DNA from: Methylosinus sp. PW1
GTDB lineage: Bacteria; Pseudomonadota; Alphaproteobacteria; Rhizobiales; Beijerinckiaceae
DNA length: 64,000 nt
NCBI RefSeq assembly: GCF_000745215.1
Contig: NZ_JQNK01000009.1
Coordinates: forward strand, 558,001-622,000
Direction of reading: 5' to 3'
The translations under genes and the position numbers were made by a program. The notes beneath the pieces were generated by a model. That model made no database searches. It worked only from the letters and a program-made list of their open reading frames with translations, and was not told where the DNA came from. Below are positions 35,532 to 45,140 of the stretch, piece by piece. The first letter of the stretch is position 1. Each line of letters begins with the position of its first letter.

Positions 35532-37082
35532 CTAGGGCTGAATCGAAACCAGCCGGCGCCAAGCCGCCGGCAGGCGGTCGATAATATCGTCCGCGATGAG
35601 CCCGGCGCCGAAATCATCCGCCGCGGCGGCGTGCATCCACACGGCGCAGGAAGCGGCGGCGAAAGGCTCCATGCCTTGCGCCAGCAGGCCCGCGACAATG
35701 CCGGTGAGAACGTCGCCGGAACCGGCGGTGGCGAGCCAGGGCGAAGCCTCCGCCAATATAGACGCGCGCCCGTCCGGCGCGGCGACCACAGTGTCCGGTC
35801 CTTTGAAAATAACGATGGCGCCGATATCGCGCGCGGCGTCGCGCGTGCGCTCGAGCTTGGAGATGGGCGCGCCGCTGATCGTGCGCTCCCAGCGCTGGCC
35901 GTGAAAGAGCCGCGCGAACTCTCCGCCATGCGGCGTCAGCACGACCGGCCCCGGCGCAGCGCGAATCGCCTCGCGCAGACGATCGGGCGCGAGCGCGAAG
36001 CTGGTCAGCGCATCGGCGTCGAGCACGGCCGCGCGGCGCTCCTTCGACGGCGCGAGCGCGGCCTCGACCAGAGCGCAGCTCGCCTCGCCGACGCCGAGCC
36101 CCGGCCCCAGAGCGACGACATTCTTGCGCTTGTCCTCGAGCAGAGCGGCGAGCCCGGCAGGCCCGTCAGCGACGCGCAGCATCACCGCGGTCAGCGCCGG
36201 CGCGTTGATGGCGAAAGCCTCCTGCGGCGTCGCCAGAGTGACGAGCCCGGCGCCGCCGCGCAGCGCCGCCAGCGCGGAAAGCCGCGCCGCGCCCGTATGC
36301 GAGGCGCCGCCCGAGACCACCACCGCATGGCCGCGCGCATATTTGTGCCCCTCGACGCTCGGCAGGCGCAGAGCGTCTCGCCAGGCGGCGGGCTCGTTGA
36401 CGAAAGTCTGCGGCTGGATCTTCTCCAGCACATTCGACCTTATGCCGATATGGGCGCAGGAGATTGTTCCGCAGCGCAGCCGGCCCGGCAGCAGAAGATG
36501 CCCGCACTTCAGACGGAAGAAAGTGACCGTCGAATCGGCCTGCACGGCGACGCCGCGAATGGCGCCGCTGGTGCCGTCGACCCCGGAGGGAATGTCGATG
36601 GCGATGATCTTCTGCTTGGTCTCCTCGCGCCATGCGTTGAGACGCAGGATCAGCTCCGCCGTCGGCCCGTCCAGATCACGCGCGAGACCGGTGCCGAACA
36701 AAGCGTCGATGACGAGATCGACGCCTTTGAAATCGCAAGTGGCGGCGTCCTCGACGCGGCCATCCCAGCTCGCCGCGGCCAAGCGCGCGTCGCCATTGAG
36801 CGTGTCCGGCGGCGTGAGCGCGGCGACGCGCACCTTGAAGCGCTGGCTGCGCAATATGCGCGCGGCGACATAGCCGTCGCCGCCATTATTGCCCGGCCCG
36901 CACAGCACCAGCACGCGCCGCCCCGCCGTCTTCACCAGAAAGGCGGTGGCGGCCGCGGCGATGGCGGCGGCCGCCTTTTCCATCAGCGCCATGCCGGCGA
37001 CGCCGCTCTCTATGGTGAGGCGGTCGGCGCGCGCCATTTGCGCTGTGGTCAAAAGTTCGGGCGGATAGGGTCCGAGCGGCAT
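35532..37082 (-). CDS. nnr: Bifunctional NAD(P)H-hydrate epimerase / ADP-dependent dehydratase
   Basis: 516 residues. Residues 1 to about 215 are the YjeF_N epimerase domain (VLCGPGNNGGDGYVAARIL, VIDALFGTGL, IIAIDIPSGVDGTSG). Residues about 235-510 are the ribokinase-like dehydratase domain (HAVVVSGGASHTGAARL, VVALGPGLG, VLTPHGGEFARLF, ATAGSGDVLTGIVAGLLAQG). It repairs hydrated NADH and NADPH, whose R form the epimerase converts for the dehydratase. It stands alone on the minus strand. Confidence 0.94.
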   Translation of the reverse strand: MPLGPYPPELLTTAQMARADRLTIESGVAGMALMEKAAAAIAAAATAFLVKTAGRRVLVLCGPGNNGGDGYVAARILRSQRFKVRVAALTPPDTLNGDARLAAASWDGRVEDAATCDFKGVDLVIDALFGTGLARDLDGPTAELILRLNAWREETKQKIIAIDIPSGVDGTSGAIRGVAVQADSTVTFFRLKCGHLLLPGRLRCGTISCAHIGIRSNVLEKIQPQTFVNEPAAWRDALRLPSVEGHKYARGHAVVVSGGASHTGAARLSALAALRGGAGLVTLATPQEAFAINAPALTAVMLRVADGPAGLAALLEDKRKNVVALGPGLGVGEASCALVEAALAPSKERRAAVLDADALTSFALAPDRLREAIRAAPGPVVLTPHGGEFARLFHGQRWERTISGAPISKLERTRDAARDIGAIVIFKGPDTVVAAPDGRASILAEASPWLATAGSGDVLTGIVAGLLAQGMEPFAAASCAVWMHAAAADDFGAGLIADDIIDRLPAAWRRLVSIQP

Positions 37083-37236
37083 GGCGCGATGGTGGGCGAA
37101 ACCGCCCCGCTCCGCAACGCCTTTTCCCCGCTATGGCGGAAACCCGCGCTTTTTTGACGCGTTTGCGCCAGCGGGGCGGCTAGGCGTCGCGCCTCGAGAG
37201 CGCGGCGCCCGAATCGGCGCCGCGCCGAGGCGAGGC

Positions 37237-39477
37237 TCAGGGCGCGCCTTGGGGCTGCACGTCGAAATGCAGCATCATGCCCATGTCCTCATGCTCCACC
37301 AGATGGCAATGATAGGGATAGACGCCCGTATAGCCGCGCGGGAAATGCACGAGCAACTCGACCAGCTCGTTGGATTGGATGCGCACAGTGTCGTGCCGCA
37401 CGACGCCGTCGAAATCGAGCCGCCGCTCTATGCGCGCGAAGACCGAGTTCTCGGAGGCGTCCTTGCGCAGGCGAAAACGCCGCAGCACGACGAAATTCAC
37501 GAGATGCATATGAAACGGATGCATATCGGGAAGGCCATCGGCGAGATGCGCCTGATCATTGCCGATATTGGCGACATACCAGCGCTCATAGCTGCCCTCG
37601 CGCGGACGGATGACAGCGCGCCCCGCCGCCGGATTGTGCCGATAGAGATGCGCGTAGCGATAAATGGGCGGATAGCCGGCGGGATCGACATTGTCGGTCG
37701 CGAGCGGCCATAGCGGATCGGCGTGGCGCGCCGCATGGGGCGGATTGGGATCGGCGGGCTCGAAGAAAAAGGCGCGCGAGACCTGATAGGCGACGCCCGC
37801 CGCGGGCTGGCCCTCCTCCCAAGGCGTCGCCAATCTGGCGTCGAAGGGCACGGTGAAGGCGCTGGCGTCGCCTATGGGCGCGGTGGAGGGCCGCAGCTCC
37901 CACATTTGCGTGTCGCGCCAGGGTCCGCCGGTGATCGGATTGACCGGCTCGACATCGGCCTTGCCGGCGGTGTCATTCATCAGCAGCACGAAGCGATTGC
38001 GCACCACGGGCGCATCGGCGTTGGCGCGCGTCAATGCGGGCTTGCTGGCGTCCCAGCGGAAGCTCTCGTCATCGGCGTAACGCAGCAAAATCTTGTCGAG
38101 CGTGACGCGATCGAGCGGCGGCTGCGTCGCGGCGTGATGCGCCGCCGGCGCAGCGGCGCCCCCGGCCCCATGCGTATGCGCGGCGTCGACGATGCGGAAC
38201 TCCATCACATTGGCGAGCGGCAGATCGGCATGCGGTCCGTCGCTCTTTTGCGTGAAGGCGATCGCCTTCAGCGCCTCCGGCGTTCCCGGCGCGAAGACGG
38301 AATTGGCGTCGTTCTGAAAGATCGGCTCCTGCTCCGGCTGCGCCGGGTCATAGCCCGCGATCGACAGATTGACGAGATGGAGCGAGCGGAGGACGTCATT
38401 GTCGATCTGCGTGAGATCGAGCAGAACGTCGAGACGCTCGCCCGGCGCCAGCAAGAGATAATCCAGCTCCTCGAGCTTCTCGCCGCGGCTGAACAGGCCG
38501 CCGTCATTGCCGATGGCGGTGAGAAGATCGCCATACCAGATCTTGCCGCCGATCTTTCCGTCGGGATCGGCGAGCGTCAGCGCATAGCTGCGGGCGTTGG
38601 AGCCATTGAGAATGCGCAGGCGATAGATCTTGGGATTGACATGGGCGTGCGGCCACGGCCGGCCATTGACGAGAATTGTGTCGCCGAGAAACTCCGGCCG
38701 AATGAAGGAGCGCTTGCCGGTCGCCGGGTCCTTCTGCAGCGGCACGCCCTTCAGATAGCTCACCCCGGCGCCGTCGGCGTTCAGGCAGCGGTCCTGAATG
38801 ACGAGCGGCAATTCCTGCGTCTCGTCGCCGATGAGATGGAACAGCTCGGCGTCCGAATTGTCGCGCACGAAATAGAGGCCCGCGAGGCCGGCGTGCACCT
38901 GCACCGCGGTATTGTCCATGCCATGGTCGTGGAACCACAGCATGGCCGCGCGCTGGTCATTGGGATAGCAATAGGAGCGATAGGCCGGCATTCCATAAGG
39001 ATTGCCCTCGAAGCTCGCCGGGCTCAGCGGCCAGCCGTCGGAATCCGGCCGCGCCTTGGCGCCGTGCAGATGGGCGACGACGCCGACCGGATAATTCATC
39101 GATTTATACTGGTCTATGTCCTCGGCGAGATCCATGGGCGGCGGATCGATCGGCGGCATGGCGAGCGAGCGCGCGTCGCCGGGCTTTTCCGCCGGCATGG
39201 AGCCGATTCGGTTGATCCAGACCACCTCGAGCGGACGCCCGCGCGTGACATTGACGATCGGCCCGAGATAATTCTCGAGGCTGGCGGCGCGCTCCTGCGG
39301 CGAGCCTTGACGAATATAGCACCAGGCGTTGGGCGAGGCCGGCGCGGCGACGGAATCGGTATATTTGACGCTGCGCGCCTCGACCGAAATGGCGATTTTC
39401 CCCCAGCCGCCGGTCTGGCCGGCGCCGATCACGTCGAGGGCGGCGAGCGGCAGGTGATTGTCGAATTTCATGAGCAT
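37237..39477 (-). CDS. Multicopper oxidase without visible signal peptide
   Basis: 746 residues from ATG 39477 (GAGGA nine bases upstream; ATG 39471 is also possible). The four copper-binding motifs are intact: VVAHLHGAK (136-139), WFHDHGMDN (181-186), HPFHMHLVNFVV near 645 and YPYHCHLVEHEDMGMM near 730. The spacing and inserts resemble the CotA / bilirubin oxidase / phenoxazinone synthase group, and a His-rich insert (THGAGGAAAPAAHHAA) lies near 450. Multicopper oxidases couple substrate oxidation to O2 reduction. The N-terminus shows neither Sec nor Tat signal, unlike periplasmic CueO. Confidence 0.9.
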   Translation of the reverse strand: MLMKFDNHLPLAALDVIGAGQTGGWGKIAISVEARSVKYTDSVAAPASPNAWCYIRQGSPQERAASLENYLGPIVNVTRGRPLEVVWINRIGSMPAEKPGDARSLAMPPIDPPPMDLAEDIDQYKSMNYPVGVVAHLHGAKARPDSDGWPLSPASFEGNPYGMPAYRSYCYPNDQRAAMLWFHDHGMDNTAVQVHAGLAGLYFVRDNSDAELFHLIGDETQELPLVIQDRCLNADGAGVSYLKGVPLQKDPATGKRSFIRPEFLGDTILVNGRPWPHAHVNPKIYRLRILNGSNARSYALTLADPDGKIGGKIWYGDLLTAIGNDGGLFSRGEKLEELDYLLLAPGERLDVLLDLTQIDNDVLRSLHLVNLSIAGYDPAQPEQEPIFQNDANSVFAPGTPEALKAIAFTQKSDGPHADLPLANVMEFRIVDAAHTHGAGGAAAPAAHHAATQPPLDRVTLDKILLRYADDESFRWDASKPALTRANADAPVVRNRFVLLMNDTAGKADVEPVNPITGGPWRDTQMWELRPSTAPIGDASAFTVPFDARLATPWEEGQPAAGVAYQVSRAFFFEPADPNPPHAARHADPLWPLATDNVDPAGYPPIYRYAHLYRHNPAAGRAVIRPREGSYERWYVANIGNDQAHLADGLPDMHPFHMHLVNFVVLRRFRLRKDASENSVFARIERRLDFDGVVRHDTVRIQSNELVELLVHFPRGYTGVYPYHCHLVEHEDMGMMLHFDVQPQGAP

Positions 39478-39642
39478 GAAACAAAATCCTCGAGAAGCAA
39501 GCAAATCGAACGCGAAACCGCGGTCAGGAGAATGATCGCCCATATTGTGGCGAACAATGTGACGGATCGTCTCCTTTGGCCGAAATCGGACGCCTGCCGC
39601 GCCACCCTCGCGCCCCGTCCCCCGGCGTGCTAACTCCTTCCC

Positions 39643-41448
39643 ATGCCCTCCCTCCCCCCACAGGCGCGCGCGCTGCTCAAATCCGTGTTCGGCTATGAGG
39701 ATTTCCGGCCCGGCCAGGCGGAGATCATCGCCGCGGTGCTGGCCGGCGAGCCGGTGCTCGCCATAATGCCCACGGGCAGCGGCAAATCCATGTGCTATCA
39801 GCTGCCCGCTCTCGTCGACGGCAAGCTCACTGTCGTCGTCTCGCCGCTCATCGCGCTGATGCGCGATCAGGTGCGGCAGATGCGCGCCTATGGCGTGCCG
39901 GCGGCGACGCTCAATTCCATGAACGACGCCGCCGAGAATGACGAGGCGCGCCGCGGCATTCGCACCGGCGAATTGCGGCTCTTGTTCGTCTCGCCGGAGC
40001 GGCTGGTCATGCCCGGCCTCATCGCCGAGCTGCAACGCGCCGGCGCGGCGCGCCTCGCCATAGACGAAGCGCATTGCGTCTCCGAATGGGGCCATGATTT
40101 CCGCCCGGAATATCGCGAGCTCGGCGCGACGGCGGCGACGCTCGGCGCGCAGGTCGTCGGCCTCACCGCCACCGCCGACAAGGCGACGCGCGCCGACATC
40201 GCCCAGCGCTTGTTCAAGACCAATCCGCATGTCTTTCTGCACAGCTTCGACCGGCCCAATCTGGCGCTCAATTTCGCCGCCAAGGACAGTCCGCGCCGCC
40301 AGCTGCAGCGCTTTTTGGACAAGCACCGCGGCGAGAGCGGCATCGTCTATTGCTCCTCGCGCGACGGCACAGAAAAGCTCGCCGCCTATTTCGCCGAGCA
40401 GGGCCATGGGGCCATCGCTTATCACGCCGGGCTCGAGCAGACGCTGCGCAATCGCAATCAGGATCGCTTCCTGCAAGAGGACGGAATCATCGCCGTCGCG
40501 ACGATCGCCTTCGGCATGGGCGTCAACAAGCCGGACGTGCGCTTCGTCGCGCACGCCGACATGCCGTCGAGCGTCGAGGCCTATTATCAGGAGATCGGCC
40601 GCGCCGGCCGCGACGGGCTGCCGGCCGACACGCTCACGCTCTACGGCCTCGACGACATGGCCTTCCGCCGCCGGCAGATCGATCAGAAAGACGTGCCCGA
40701 TGAGCGCAAGCGCATAGAGCACGACCGCTTCTCCGCGCTCGCCATGCTGTGCGAGACGCCCTCCTGCCGGCGCCAGATCTTGCTCGCCTATTTCGACGAG
40801 GAGAGCCCGCCTTGCGGACGCTGCGACGTCTGTCTCGGCCAAGTGCATGTCTATGACGGCACGGTGGATGCGCAAAAGGCGCTCTCCGCCGCCATGCGGA
40901 CGGGGCAGCGCTTCGGCGCCGGCTATCTCGCCGATATTCTCATCGGCGAGGCCAGCGAGGCGGTGCGCCGCAACGGCCACGACTCCATCAAGACCTTCGG
41001 CGTCGGCAAGGATCGCTCCAAGCAGGATTGGAGCGCGATCCTGCGGCAGCTCTTCGCCGCGCGCGCTCTGGCGAGCACGGAGCATGGCGGCTTTCACCTG
41101 ACGCAGAAGGGTGAGGATATTCTCTTCGGCCGCGCGCAGATTTCGCTGCGCCGCGATCCGCTGACCGCGAAGGCGCCGCGCGGCAAGCGCGGCGAGGCGC
41201 CGCGCGGCGCGCCGCTGGACGATCAGGAGGAGCGCGTGCTGGCGGCGCTGAAGAAAAAGCGCCTGGAGCTGGCGCGCGACGCCGGCCTACCGGCCTATAT
41301 GGTCTTCCCCGATCGCACGCTGATCGAAATGGCGTCGCGTCGCCCGGCGACGCTCGACGAGATGCGCCGCGTGCAAGGCGTCGGCGAGCACAAGCTCGCG
41401 CAATATGGCGACGCTTTCCTCGAGGCGCTGTCGGACGCGCTGCGCTGA
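39643..41448 (+). CDS. recQ: ATP-dependent DNA helicase RecQ
   Basis: 601 residues. Helicase motifs run in order: [15 protein letters not shown] (motif 0), [15 protein letters not shown] (Walker A), [20 protein letters not shown] (DEAH plus aromatic loop), [27 protein letters not shown]. The RecQ-C zinc site ([17 protein letters not shown] with CGRCDVCL) and a C-terminal HRDC domain ([20 protein letters not shown]) complete the protein. RecQ unwinds DNA with 3'-5' polarity during recombinational repair. No SOS box was seen in the 165 bp upstream. Confidence 0.96.
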   Translation: MPSLPPQARALLKSVFGYEDFRPGQAEIIAAVLAGEPVLAIMPTGSGKSMCYQLPALVDGKLTVVVSPLIALMRDQVRQMRAYGVPAATLNSMNDAAENDEARRGIRTGELRLLFVSPERLVMPGLIAELQRAGAARLAIDEAHCVSEWGHDFRPEYRELGATAATLGAQVVGLTATADKATRADIAQRLFKTNPHVFLHSFDRPNLALNFAAKDSPRRQLQRFLDKHRGESGIVYCSSRDGTEKLAAYFAEQGHGAIAYHAGLEQTLRNRNQDRFLQEDGIIAVATIAFGMGVNKPDVRFVAHADMPSSVEAYYQEIGRAGRDGLPADTLTLYGLDDMAFRRRQIDQKDVPDERKRIEHDRFSALAMLCETPSCRRQILLAYFDEESPPCGRCDVCLGQVHVYDGTVDAQKALSAAMRTGQRFGAGYLADILIGEASEAVRRNGHDSIKTFGVGKDRSKQDWSAILRQLFAARALASTEHGGFHLTQKGEDILFGRAQISLRRDPLTAKAPRGKRGEAPRGAPLDDQEERVLAALKKKRLELARDAGLPAYMVFPDRTLIEMASRRPATLDEMRRVQGVGEHKLAQYGDAFLEALSDALR

Positions 41449-41617
41449 GCCGGCGCTCTCGGCGAGGGCGATACGCGCCGGGCGTCGTCCCGGCCGCCTG
41501 TTTCACATGACCTCCGGCAAAATTTCCCGACGCGCGTCGAGCTTCCCGTGACATTTGCGCTTCGCCGAAAAGCGCGCGATCTTTTCGCTGCGGCGGAAAC
41601 AAAACAGGAGGCTTTTC

Positions 41618-42847
41618 ATGACGCGCGCATTTTGGGTGTGGCTGCATCGCTGGACCGGTCTGACGATGGCGGCTTTTCTGATCGTTGTCGGGCTGACCGG
41701 CAGCATGCTCGCTTTTCTTCCCGAGCTCGATCATTTCTTCGCGCCGGAAGCTCACCCCGGACGCCACGCCGGCGTCGAGCTCGAACCCGCGGAATTGTTG
41801 CGCCGCGCCGAGGCGATCGCGCCCGAGGCGCGCGTGAACACTGTCTATCTCGGCGAGGAAGGCGTCGCGCAGATCGGCGTCGACGCCCGTCCCGGCGAGC
41901 CGCCGCTTCCTTTCGACAGCATCACGCTCGATCGCGTCACCGGAGAGGAACTGGGCGAGCGCATAAAATGGAACGGTCTGCCGACGTCGCGCGCCGGCAT
42001 AATGCCCTTCGTCTACAGCCTGCATTACGAGCTGGCGATGGGCGGCGCGGGCGCATGGATTCTCGGCATTGTCGCGCTCGTCTGGACGATCGATTGCTTC
42101 GTCGCCTTCTATCTCACGCTGCCCCTGCCGAGCCGCGCCAATGCGCGCTCCTATCTCACGCGCTGGAAGCCCGCATGGCTGGTGAAGACCAGCAGCTCCT
42201 TCTATCGACTGAATTTCGATCTGCATCGCGCCGGCGGCCTGTGGTTGTGGGGCGCCCTGCTGATCTTCGCCTGGTCCAGCGTCTATATGGATCTCAATAG
42301 CGTCTATGCGCGCATCACGAGCTTGTTCTTCCATTATGAGCAGCCGATCTGGGCCGCGACGCCGGACGTCGCTCCGCCCGCCGACAAGACGCCGCTCGGC
42401 TGGGAGATCGCGCAGGCGACAGGCGCCCGGCTGATGAGCGAACACGCCGCCGCCGATGGTTTTTCCGTCGGGCCGGCAGCGGCCTTGTATCTGCTGCGGG
42501 AGAAAGGCGTGTTCGAATATCGCACGCATTCGTCTCGTGACGTCGGCGACAGGCATGGAGCCACCTCCGTCGTCTTCGACGCCTATACGGGCGAGCTGCG
42601 CCGCCTCGATCTGCCGACCGGCCAGCACTCCGGCAATACGATCACCGCCTGGCTCGTCGCTCTGCATATGGCGAGCGTGTTCGGCCTTTCCTATCGCGTC
42701 TTCGTCTGCGCGCTCGGCCTCGTCATCGCCATGCTGTCCGTAACCGGCGTCTATATTTGGTGGAAGAAGCGCGCGGCGCGCAAAGCGCATTCGACCACGC
42801 ATGCGTTTTCAGAAATGTCTCGCGAAAGTAACACGACAGGTTGGTGA
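41618..42847 (+). CDS. PepSY-associated membrane protein of an iron-uptake locus
   Basis: 409 residues from ATG 41618 with AGGAGG upstream. It opens with RAFWVWLHRWTGLTMAAFLI, continues with a periplasmic PepSY-like segment, and has further membrane helices (ILGIVALVWTIDCFVAFYL, AGGLWLWGALLIFAWSSVYM, VFVCALGLVIAMLSVTGVYI). The His residues in LHRW, SLHYEL, FDLHRAGG and ALHMAS suggest haem ligation. Family members (FpvG/PiuB-like) are thought to reduce ferric siderophores at the inner membrane. The TonB receptor gene starts 123 bp downstream. Confidence 0.88.
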   Translation: MTRAFWVWLHRWTGLTMAAFLIVVGLTGSMLAFLPELDHFFAPEAHPGRHAGVELEPAELLRRAEAIAPEARVNTVYLGEEGVAQIGVDARPGEPPLPFDSITLDRVTGEELGERIKWNGLPTSRAGIMPFVYSLHYELAMGGAGAWILGIVALVWTIDCFVAFYLTLPLPSRANARSYLTRWKPAWLVKTSSSFYRLNFDLHRAGGLWLWGALLIFAWSSVYMDLNSVYARITSLFFHYEQPIWAATPDVAPPADKTPLGWEIAQATGARLMSEHAAADGFSVGPAAALYLLREKGVFEYRTHSSRDVGDRHGATSVVFDAYTGELRRLDLPTGQHSGNTITAWLVALHMASVFGLSYRVFVCALGLVIAMLSVTGVYIWWKKRAARKAHSTTHAFSEMSRESNTTGW

Positions 42848-42970
42848 AAGATTCGCCGATGAATTTTGTCGTTCGATTGCAGTCGAAATAGAGTGCGTTA
42901 TAAGAGAGCGGCATGCTGCGCCGGAGTGAGTTCTGCTCTGTTCGGCTGCGCGTTTCGCCGTGAGGTTCAT

Positions 42971-45136
42971 GTGAGGTTTCATCCTGACGCATATTCTCGG
43001 GCGACGCGCGCAGAGCGTCGCCCGACGAGCGTAGATCCCTTGTTTTTGCTTGCTCGGAGCGAGAGACGAGACGCGCCGTCCAGCGCGCTTTCCTCCTATC
43101 GTCTACGGCGAAGCCTACGCGACATAGCGATGATCTCTGTCTTCGCCCTGCCCGCGTCCGCTCTTTGCGAGGAGGCGACGGAGGAAGCGAGAGTGGGCGT
43201 CGCACAGATGCGACCGGGAGAAAAAAAGGAGAAGGACGACGCGCCGAAGGCGAAGAGTCTCGGCAAGGATGTCGCGGGCGTCTTCGTCAATGCGTCGGTC
43301 TCCGATTCCGGCTATTCGCCGGGCTTCGTGATGCGCGGCTTTCCCGGCGGCCTCACTCTGTTCGACGGCGCCGCGCATGGCTTCACCTCGCAGGAGGTCA
43401 ATCTTTCGACGGTCGATCACGTCGAATTCTACAAAGGCCCCTCCGCCATGCTGTTCGGCAGGGCGCTCGGCGGCTATGGCGGCTCGGCGAACTACATACG
43501 CAAGGCGCCGACGACGGAGACTTTTGCGCGCGGAACGGCGACGATCGGCGCATATGACGTCTATCGCACGACCTTCGACGTGAACGCGCCGCTGAACGAC
43601 GCGCAGAGGCTGCTGTTCCGCATGACGGGCTTCGCGCAGAGCGTCGGCAGCTTCGTCGATTATGTGCGCACGCGCGGCTTTCTCATCGCGCCGACGGGCA
43701 CGCTCATCCTCGACAATGGCGACAAGGCGACATTGCGCGCCGAATATAGCGCCTCGCGCCTCGTCTATCGCGACGGCGCTCCGGCCGCGCCGATCTTTCT
43801 ACATGCGCCGCGCTCCTTCTACGCAGGGGCGCCGGTCTATGAGCATGAGACGCCGAATGCCGCGGATTTCACCTTTACCTATGAGCACGCCTTCGACGCC
43901 GACTGGTCGCTCACATCGGTCGTCGATTATTCGCTGAACGGCAACGAATACGGCTGGTTTCAGGGCTGGGGCTATGACGGCCTCCATTCGGTGACGCTCG
44001 GCCGCCCGGTGCAAACGCATCAGGCGTCGCGCAGCTTCGACGCGCAGCTGCGGCTGAACGGACGCTTCATGACCGGCGATATCGGCCACGCTGTATTTCT
44101 AGGCCTCGAGCATTGGGACTATTTCTACGGCCATGACGAAAAATTCGCGCGAGACAAGCTGCCGAACATCGACATAGGCGCGCCGATCTATCCGGTCGGC
44201 GTCGATTTTTCTGGCGCGCAATGGGCCAATGGCGCAGCGCGCGCCTGGAGCCGCTCTGTCTATGCGCAGGATCTCGTCGATCTCTCGCCGCAATGGCGCA
44301 TTCTGCTCGGCGGCCGCTATGATCTGCTGGCGCAGCGCGAGACCGTCTTCGATCCTTTCGGCGCGCTCTCTGGAGCATCCTCTTCCACGCTCGGCAAGGG
44401 AACGCGCGGCTATTTCAGCCCCCGCGCCGGCATATTGTATCGACCGGACGAGCAGACGCATCTCTTCGTAGCTTACGGGCGCTCGCTCATTCCCAATATT
44501 TCCGTGCGCGTGAGAGGCGGCGACGCGCCGCCGCCACAGCAGGACACGCAATATGAGATCGGCTTCGAGCGGCGCTTTCCAGAATATAAGGCGCGATTCG
44601 AAGTGGGCCTGTTCGATGTGACGCGCGACCATGTCGCCATCGCCGACCCCGCCGATCCGGGCGGCTTCTACGCCCTCGTCACTGGCCGCCAGCACAGCCA
44701 TGGCGTCGAATTCAATCTCTCCGGCGAAATTCTCCCCGGCCTTCAGGCGAGCGGCGCGGCTACTTTTCTGCACGCCGTCGTCGCCAAGGACTCCAATGTC
44801 CCCTCACAAGCCGGCAGCGATCTCCTCGGCGCGCCGCGACGCGTCTTCAGCGTCAGCCTCGACTACAAGCCTGAATGGGATGCGCTGCGCGGATTGGAGC
44901 TGGGCGCGAGCTATTATTACGCCAGCGCGGCGGAGGCGACGCTGCCCAATGTCCATGGCTTCACCCTCGCGCCGCAGCAGATGCTCGGCGCCTCGCTCGG
45001 CTATCGTTTCGACGAGCATTGGAAGCTCGATGTGAGCGCGAGCAATCTCACCGATCGGCCGAATTTTACTTCCGGCGGCGCGCTCTTTCGTGGCGAGCCG
45101 CGCTCGATCTCGGCGACATTGTCGTTCAAATATTGA
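42971..45136 (+). CDS. TonB-dependent siderophore receptor with shortened plug
   Basis: 721 residues from GTG 42971, which has GAGG five bases upstream; the start is uncertain. A long basic leader precedes the hydrophobic stretch IAMISVFALPASALC, a probable signal peptide ending before EEATEE. The plug contains GFVMRGFPGGLTLFDG and VEFYKGPSAMLFGRALGGYG, but lacks the usual QSISVVT-type first section. The beta-barrel ends with DVSASNLTDRP and ATLSFKY, the typical C-terminal aromatic. It should take up a ferric siderophore across the outer membrane with TonB energy; the substrate is unknown. It ends 4 bp from the convergent cysG. Confidence 0.85.
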   Translation: MRFHPDAYSRATRAERRPTSVDPLFLLARSERRDAPSSALSSYRLRRSLRDIAMISVFALPASALCEEATEEARVGVAQMRPGEKKEKDDAPKAKSLGKDVAGVFVNASVSDSGYSPGFVMRGFPGGLTLFDGAAHGFTSQEVNLSTVDHVEFYKGPSAMLFGRALGGYGGSANYIRKAPTTETFARGTATIGAYDVYRTTFDVNAPLNDAQRLLFRMTGFAQSVGSFVDYVRTRGFLIAPTGTLILDNGDKATLRAEYSASRLVYRDGAPAAPIFLHAPRSFYAGAPVYEHETPNAADFTFTYEHAFDADWSLTSVVDYSLNGNEYGWFQGWGYDGLHSVTLGRPVQTHQASRSFDAQLRLNGRFMTGDIGHAVFLGLEHWDYFYGHDEKFARDKLPNIDIGAPIYPVGVDFSGAQWANGAARAWSRSVYAQDLVDLSPQWRILLGGRYDLLAQRETVFDPFGALSGASSSTLGKGTRGYFSPRAGILYRPDEQTHLFVAYGRSLIPNISVRVRGGDAPPPQQDTQYEIGFERRFPEYKARFEVGLFDVTRDHVAIADPADPGGFYALVTGRQHSHGVEFNLSGEILPGLQASGAATFLHAVVAKDSNVPSQAGSDLLGAPRRVFSVSLDYKPEWDALRGLELGASYYYASAAEATLPNVHGFTLAPQQMLGASLGYRFDEHWKLDVSASNLTDRPNFTSGGALFRGEPRSISATLSFKY

Positions 45137-45140
45137 ACGC

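Noticed and set aside
34890..37157. 755-residue plus-strand frame opposite nnr and the DUF1269 gene
   Set aside because: No recognisable domain, and it crosses two well-supported minus-strand genes and their intergenic region.
39478..41097. Upstream extension of the multicopper oxidase frame to a 1286-residue protein
   Set aside because: The added part is antisense to recQ, is Arg/Ala-rich without fold signatures, and oxidase similarity starts only near 39477.
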